64,000 nt of DNA from contig NZ_UQXD01000008.1 in assembly GCF_900544955.1 (NCBI RefSeq), positions 1 to 64,000 on the forward strand, read 5' to 3'. The translations under genes were made by a program, and so were the position numbers. This document shows, piece after piece, positions 60,392 through 64,000 of this stretch. This DNA is from an uncultured Oscillibacter sp. (GTDB lineage: Bacteria; Bacillota; Clostridia; Oscillospirales; Oscillospiraceae). How positions within the stretch are numbered: the first letter of the stretch is position 1; each line of letters begins with the position of its first letter. The notes beneath the pieces are model-generated. The model made no database searches and was not told the origin of the DNA. It saw only the letters and a list, made by a program, of their open reading frames with translations.

Positions 60392-61738
60392 GTGCTGCTG
60401 CTGCTGAACACCTATCCCCTGCGGGTGTCGGAGGATTTGGTATTCCGCTCCAAGGAGACCACCCTCCAGTCCAGCGTCTCCGTGATGGTCTACTCCCTCT
60501 CCGGCCTGGACCGGCTGACGGAGGAGAACGTGGCGGAGGCCATGGCGGTGGTGGAGGAGACGGGCCTCTCCCGCATTTTGGTGACGGACGGCGCAGGACT
60601 GGTGCTGTACGACACCCGAGAGACCGGCGGCGCCGTGGGGGAGTACACCTTCTACACGGAGATCGTCCAGGCGCTGCTGGGCAACGACGCCTTCACCTGC
60701 TCCTACGAAAACGGGGCCTTCCGCAGCCATGCCTCCACCCCTGTGATGTACCGCAACCAGATCATCGGCGCGGTGTATGCCTATGAGTACGACCGGTCCC
60801 AGGCCCTGCTGCTGGAGGGCCTCCAGGGGAATCTGCTGCGGCTGTCTGCCGTCATCGGGGCGGCGGTGCTGGTGCTCAGCGGCGTGCTGTCCGCGGCGCT
60901 GACCAAGAAGATCAGCCAGCTCCTCACCGCCATCCGCCAGGTGCGGGAGGGGGCGTACAGCCACCGGGCGGAGGTCCGGGGGCGGGACGAGATCGCCCAG
61001 ATCGGCCAGGAGTTCAACAGCCTGACGGACCGGCTCCAGACCACGGAGGACACCCGCCGCCGCTTCGTCTCCGACGCCTCCCACGAGCTGAAGACCCCCC
61101 TGGCGGCCATCCGGCTGCTGACGGACTCCATTTTGCAGACGGAGGACATCGACCCGGAGACCACCCGGGAGTTCGTGGCGGACATCGGCGCCGAGGCGGA
61201 GCGGCTCAGCCGCATCACGGAGGCGCTGCTGCGGCTGACCCGTCTGGACAACGGGCTGCTGGACGTGGCGTCGGCGGTGGACGTGCTGCCGGTTTTGGAG
61301 CAGACCATGCGGATGATGAGCCTGGTGGCCCATGAGAAGGACATCGACCTCACCTACGACGCCGCGGAGGGCTGCACGGTGCTGGCCACCCGGGACGAGA
61401 TCCACCAGGTCATCTACAACCTGACGGACAATGCCGTGAAGTACAGCGCCCCCGGCGGAACGGTGCAGGTCTCCCTGCGGCGGGAGGCGGATTGGGTGGT
61501 GCTGTCCGTGGCGGACGACGGCGCCGGCATTCCGGAGGCGGATCTGCCCCGGATTTTCGAGCGGTTCTACCGGGTGGACAAGGCCCGCTCCCGGGCCGCC
61601 GGCGGCACCGGGCTGGGCCTCTCCATCGTCAGCGACACGGTGCGCAAGCGGGGCGGCACCGTGGAGGCGGCCAATCTGCCCCAGGGCGGCGCGCTGTTCA
61701 CGGTCCGCTGGCCCTGGCGGGAAGGAGGGACGGCATGA
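60392..61738 (+). CDS. Sensor histidine kinase (N terminus uncertain)
   Basis: Membrane sensor kinase partnered with the preceding regulator. From the GTG at 60392 it gives 448 residues: extracellular PAS-like/Cache part (about 10-140), helix (LSAVIGAAVLVLSGVLSAAL, near 150-170), HAMP (to 225), HisKA with SDASHELKTPLAAIR (His near 236), and HATPase_c with NLTDNAVKYSA, VADDGAGIPEADLPRIFERFYR and GGTGLGLSIV. The same frame continues upstream without a stop to about 60293 and encodes WFFDSLKAKFGLSYILIIAAVLLL, a typical first helix, but no ATG, GTG or TTG. An ACG at 60329 or a frameshift would restore it. The stop overlaps the GerMN start (ATGA). Confidence 0.9.
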   Translation: MLLLLNTYPLRVSEDLVFRSKETTLQSSVSVMVYSLSGLDRLTEENVAEAMAVVEETGLSRILVTDGAGLVLYDTRETGGAVGEYTFYTEIVQALLGNDAFTCSYENGAFRSHASTPVMYRNQIIGAVYAYEYDRSQALLLEGLQGNLLRLSAVIGAAVLVLSGVLSAALTKKISQLLTAIRQVREGAYSHRAEVRGRDEIAQIGQEFNSLTDRLQTTEDTRRRFVSDASHELKTPLAAIRLLTDSILQTEDIDPETTREFVADIGAEAERLSRITEALLRLTRLDNGLLDVASAVDVLPVLEQTMRMMSLVAHEKDIDLTYDAAEGCTVLATRDEIHQVIYNLTDNAVKYSAPGGTVQVSLRREADWVVLSVADDGAGIPEADLPRIFERFYRVDKARSRAAGGTGLGLSIVSDTVRKRGGTVEAANLPQGGALFTVRWPWREGGTA

Positions 61739-62628
61739 GACGGCTTTGCGCGGCGCTGCTGCTGTGCGCCCTGCTGCTGGGGGGCTGCGCCTACGGGGCG
61801 GCGGACCGGGAGGGGCGTACCTACGACCTCTATTTCCAGGAGGCGGACCTGACCCGGGCCGCCGGGGGGGATGTCCTCCGGGCGGAGCCGCTGCCGGCGG
61901 GGGAGGCCGGGGACACCCGGGCCCTGGCCGAGGCCCTGGTGACGGCCCTCTTGGCCGGGCCGTCCGACGAGACGCTGAAAAGCCCCATCCCCTCCGGGAC
62001 CCAGCTCCTCTCCCTGGAGGTGGAGCGGGGGAGGGCGGTGGTGGACCTGTCCTCCCCCTACGCGGCGCTGTCCGGCGTGGGGCTGACCCTGGCGGACTAC
62101 GCCATCACCCTGACGCTGACCCAACTGCCGGAGATTTTGTCGGTGGAGATCACCGTCCGGGGCCGGCCGCTGGCCTACCGGGACAAGCAGGTGTTCACCG
62201 CCCGGGACGTGCTCCTCTCCCCCATGGGGGACGTGGTGAGCACCGTGCCCGCCACGCTGTACTTCCTGAACGAGAGCGGGGAGCTGGCGGCGGAGAAGCG
62301 GATGCTGGAGCTGTACGAGGGCGACACCCAGGTGGGGGCCGTGTCCGCGGCGCTGGAGCAGGGGCCGGAGAACAAGGACCTGTCCCCCGTGCTGCCGGAG
62401 GGCTTCCGGGTGCGGTCCGTGTGGCTGGAGGAGGGCGTCTGCTACGTGAACCTCTCCTCCGCCCAGCTGGAGAACCTGCCCCAGGCGGCGGGGCTGTCCG
62501 CCGCCCTCCACGCCCTGCGGCGGTCGCTGTGCTCCCTGGAGGCGGTGGAGGAGGTCCAGTTCCTGGTGGACGGGGAGTTTGCCAGGACCTACGGCCCGGT
62601 GAACATCGCCAGCCCCTATTCCGAATAA
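61735..62628 (+). CDS. GerMN-domain lipoprotein
   Basis: A 297-residue lipoprotein with signal peptide and lipobox LLLGGC (Cys about 18) and two GerMN-like domains (about 30-150 and 165-285). Each shows the V-x-L-x-x-TR-x-LAEALVTALLAGP / VDLSSPYAALSG pattern: first DTRALAEALVTALLAGPSDETLKSPIPSGTQLL with VVDLSSPY, and second GAVSAALEQGPENKDLSPVLPEGFRVRSV with YVNLSSAQ. GerM takes part in sporulation, holding the SpoIIQ-SpoIIIAH complex during engulfment; lipoproteins of this type also accompany sensor kinases. It is coupled to the kinase stop. Homologue of GerM or a kinase accessory is undecided. Confidence 0.85.
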   Translation: MRRLCAALLLCALLLGGCAYGAADREGRTYDLYFQEADLTRAAGGDVLRAEPLPAGEAGDTRALAEALVTALLAGPSDETLKSPIPSGTQLLSLEVERGRAVVDLSSPYAALSGVGLTLADYAITLTLTQLPEILSVEITVRGRPLAYRDKQVFTARDVLLSPMGDVVSTVPATLYFLNESGELAAEKRMLELYEGDTQVGAVSAALEQGPENKDLSPVLPEGFRVRSVWLEEGVCYVNLSSAQLENLPQAAGLSAALHALRRSLCSLEAVEEVQFLVDGEFARTYGPVNIASPYSE

Positions 62629-62634
62629 GCAGAC

Positions 62635-62664
62635 AGCGGGGCGGGACAGATGTCCCGCCCCGCT
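62635..62664. terminator. GC hairpin after the GerMN gene
   Basis: A 14-bp stem AGCGGGGCGGGACA/TGTCCCGCCCCGCT with a two-base loop (in practice a few apical pairs open); no T run. Confidence 0.6.
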
Positions 62665-62701
62665 GCGGCTGTTGGAAGCGTGCCGCAGGCACGTTTCCCG
62701 G

Positions 62702-62811
62702 GAGGCTCGGTCCGGCCATGCGCACTGCCCGCGCACGGCCGGACCGGGAGAGATCGCCGCTGACCAGAAGGCTCGGCCCGCAGGTGCGCACTGTTCGCAC
62801 ACCTGCGGGCC
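62702..62811. repeat. Two tandem hairpins with shared loop and different stems
   Basis: Hairpin A (62709-62745): GGTCCGGCC, A, TGCGC, loop ACTGCCC, GCGCA, C, GGCCGGACC. Hairpin B (62775-62811): GGCCCGCAGG, TGCG, loop CACTGTT, CGCA, a CA bulge, CCTGCGGGCC. Both are preceded by GGCTCGG and share TGCGCACTG at the apex, but their lower stems differ while keeping pairing. Confidence 0.65.
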
Positions 62812-62939
62812 GCGGTGCTGTCTCTGCCGCGCACACGCCGCGGCGGAAGCGGATTCCATTTCCTTTCGCCGCACCGGCGGCGAAGGGCGGCGCGGCGGGT
62901 TTGCCGGAAGAGCGGGACATCGGTCCTGTTCCCCCGGGG

Positions 62940-63461
62940 CTACATGCCGAACAGCAGCCGCACCGCGAAGGCGGAAGCCACAAAGCCCGTCAAATCCGCC
63001 GCCAGCGCCGCCGGAACGGCGTGGCGGGTCCGGTAGATGCCGGCGGAGCCGAAGTAGACGGCGATGGTGTAGAAGGTGGTCTCCGTGCTGCCCAGCATCA
63101 CCGCCGCCACCCGGCCGGTGTAGCTGTCGGGGCCGTAGGTGGTCATCAGGTCGGTGCCCACCGCCAGGGCGCCGCTGCCGGACACCGGGCGGATCAGCAT
63201 CAGCGGCGTGGTCTCCGGCGGCACCCCCAGCGCGTCCAGCACCGGGGCGCACAGGGCCGACAGCCACTCCATGGCGCCGGAGGCCCGGAACATGGATACG
63301 GCGGTGAGCAGTCCCACCAGGGCCGGGACGATGCGCAGCAGCACCGTCAGCCCCTCCTCCGCCCCGTGGGTGAGGGCGCCGTACACGTCCACCCGGCGGC
63401 CCATGCCGTACGCCGCCACGGCGGCCAGGAGGACGGGGATCACCAGGGAGCTGAGATTCAC
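62940..63461 (-). CDS. spmB: Spore maturation protein B
   Basis: A 173-residue integral membrane protein with nucleoside-recognition (Gate) domain; with SpmA it is needed for spore core dehydration and heat resistance. LSSLVIPVLLAAVAAYGM is the first helix, then VDVYGALTHGAEEGLTVLLRIVPALVGLLTAVSMFRASGA, RPVSGSGALAVGTDLM and MLGSTETTFYTIAVYFGSAGI, all SpmB features. The start is GTG 63461, overlapping the spmA stop (GTGA) and behind AAAGGAGACG; a longer reading from 63539 would overlap spmA deeply. Confidence 0.94.
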   Translation of the reverse strand: MNLSSLVIPVLLAAVAAYGMGRRVDVYGALTHGAEEGLTVLLRIVPALVGLLTAVSMFRASGAMEWLSALCAPVLDALGVPPETTPLMLIRPVSGSGALAVGTDLMTTYGPDSYTGRVAAVMLGSTETTFYTIAVYFGSAGIYRTRHAVPAALAADLTGFVASAFAVRLLFGM

Positions 63462-64000
63462 TTGCGTCTCCTTTCCAGGCGGGAGAGCAGCCAGGCGACG
63501 CTCAGCCCCACGGTCACCGACAGCACCGAGGACAGCCACACCGCCGGCAGGATGTCAAAGGGCGTCCGGCACCCGGCGGCGGAGCGGACGGAGGCGATGG
63601 TGGCGGGCAGAAGCTGGATGGAGGCGGTGTTCAGCACCACCAGAAGGCACAGCTCGTCGCTGGCCACGCCGCTGCAATCCTTGGCCATCCGCCGGGCCGC
63701 CCGGATGCCCAGGGGCGTGGCGGCGTTGCCCAGCCCCAGCAGGTTGGCGGAGACGTTGGCGGAGACCGCCGCCAACGTCTCCGGGTCCTTGCAGGCCTGG
63801 GGCAGCAGCCGCCGCAGAATGGGCCGGAAGGCCCTGGCCAGCCCGCCGGAGAGGCCGCAGGCGTTCATGATCTCCATGACCCCGCTCCAGAGGCACAGCA
63901 CCCCCGCCATGGAGAGGCTCAATTGAATGGCGGAATCCGCGCCGGACAGCGCGGCCTCCGCCACGGCGTCCAGATTTCCGGTGGCAAGGCCGAACCCCAG
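63458..64000 (-). CDS. spmA: Spore maturation protein A (partial, runs off window)
   Basis: The C-terminal 180 residues of SpmA, open at the right edge; the complete protein is normally about 190-200 residues, so only the first helix is missing. Gate-domain features are LSLSMAGVLCLWSGVMEIMNACGLSG, FRPILRRLLPQAC, the ETLAAVSANVSANLLGLGNAATPLGIRAARRM block and CLLVVLNTASIQLLPATI. It overlaps spmB by 4 bases; the two make one membrane complex. Upstream control lies outside the window. Confidence 0.94.
   Translation of the reverse strand: MGFGLATGNLDAVAEAALSGADSAIQLSLSMAGVLCLWSGVMEIMNACGLSGGLARAFRPILRRLLPQACKDPETLAAVSANVSANLLGLGNAATPLGIRAARRMAKDCSGVASDELCLLVVLNTASIQLLPATIASVRSAAGCRTPFDILPAVWLSSVLSVTVGLSVAWLLSRLERRRK

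Larger units (their letters stand above)
62629..62939. other. Hairpin-rich spacer between GerMN gene and spmB
   Basis: A 311-base gene-free stretch between convergent genes. It holds the terminator-like stem at 62635-62664, a small GTGCC-GCA-GGCAC stem at about 62679-62692, and two related hairpins at 62702-62811. The last 120 bases are GC-rich with nothing recognised. Confidence 0.65.

Noticed and set aside
60331..60786. A separate small gene starting at GTG 60331
   Set aside because: Its translation is low-complexity His/Pro/Arg-rich sequence overlapping the histidine-kinase frame, which has clear homology-type motifs; it matters only as a possible frameshift start.

Overview
The window is a high-GC chromosomal segment of an endospore-forming Clostridia-type Firmicute, most likely in the Oscillospiraceae (Flavonifractor/Oscillibacter-like). 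The basis is the sporulation and germination genes (spo0A, spoIVB, spmA/spmB, a cwlJ-gerQ pair, dacA/F-like carboxypeptidase, GerMN lipoprotein), the T-box in front of thrS, the Gram-positive dcw cluster headed by mraZ, FakA/Asp23, RNase Y, strong AGGAGG ribosome binding sites and many GC-rich hairpin plus T-run terminators. The genus is inference. I see no rRNA, tRNA, CRISPR array, prophage or insertion sequence.

Layout. 1-6.2 kb: a lipoprotein, pseudouridine catabolism (psuK-psuG), a DUF1294 membrane protein, a low-GC ribbon-helix-helix gene with an acidic partner, then T-box-controlled thrS (ThrRS without a TGS domain). 6.4-13.2 kb: pyruvate carboxylase and a TAXI-type TRAP transporter (binding lipoprotein plus fused permease). 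13.4-19.4 kb: a MacAB-like export operon (membrane fusion protein, ATPase, permease) followed by an S-layer-homology protein. 19.4-25.6 kb: RlmI-like methyltransferase, amidase, RNase Y and a Cache-GGDEF cyclase. 25.6-33.5 kb: a minimal SufC/SufB-like Fe-S pair, a ferritin-like protein, DUF2461, a decayed lipoprotein gene, HD-domain protein, LytTR plus membrane partner, and asp23-fakA.

33.9-49 kb: rsmD-coaD-coiled-coil gene, then the cell-division/wall cluster mraZ-rsmH-ftsL-PBP-murE-mraY-ftsW-murG-murA-divIB-ftsZ, lacking murF, murD, murC and ftsA. 49-52.3 kb: spoIVB and spo0A, separated by two opposite-strand genes (XRE, Nudix). 52.3-57.8 kb: a PadR-DUF2812 pair with a striking triple operator, a TSCPD protein, a GT4 glycosyltransferase, 39-bp tandem repeats, cwlJ-like/gerQ and a nitroreductase. 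57.8-64 kb: DacA/F-like carboxypeptidase, a translationally coupled comEA-like/response regulator/sensor kinase/GerMN operon, a hairpin-rich spacer, and spmB-spmA running off the right edge.

No clearly undescribed multi-gene system is obvious. The best leads are the PadR operator array, two tandem hairpins with conserved loops but different stems (62.7 kb), a sensor kinase whose first membrane helix lies upstream of any ordinary start codon, the minimal Suf-like pair, and the low-GC RHH/acidic pair. Coordinates and motifs were read by eye from the sequence. Family assignments rest on motif and context recognition without database searches.
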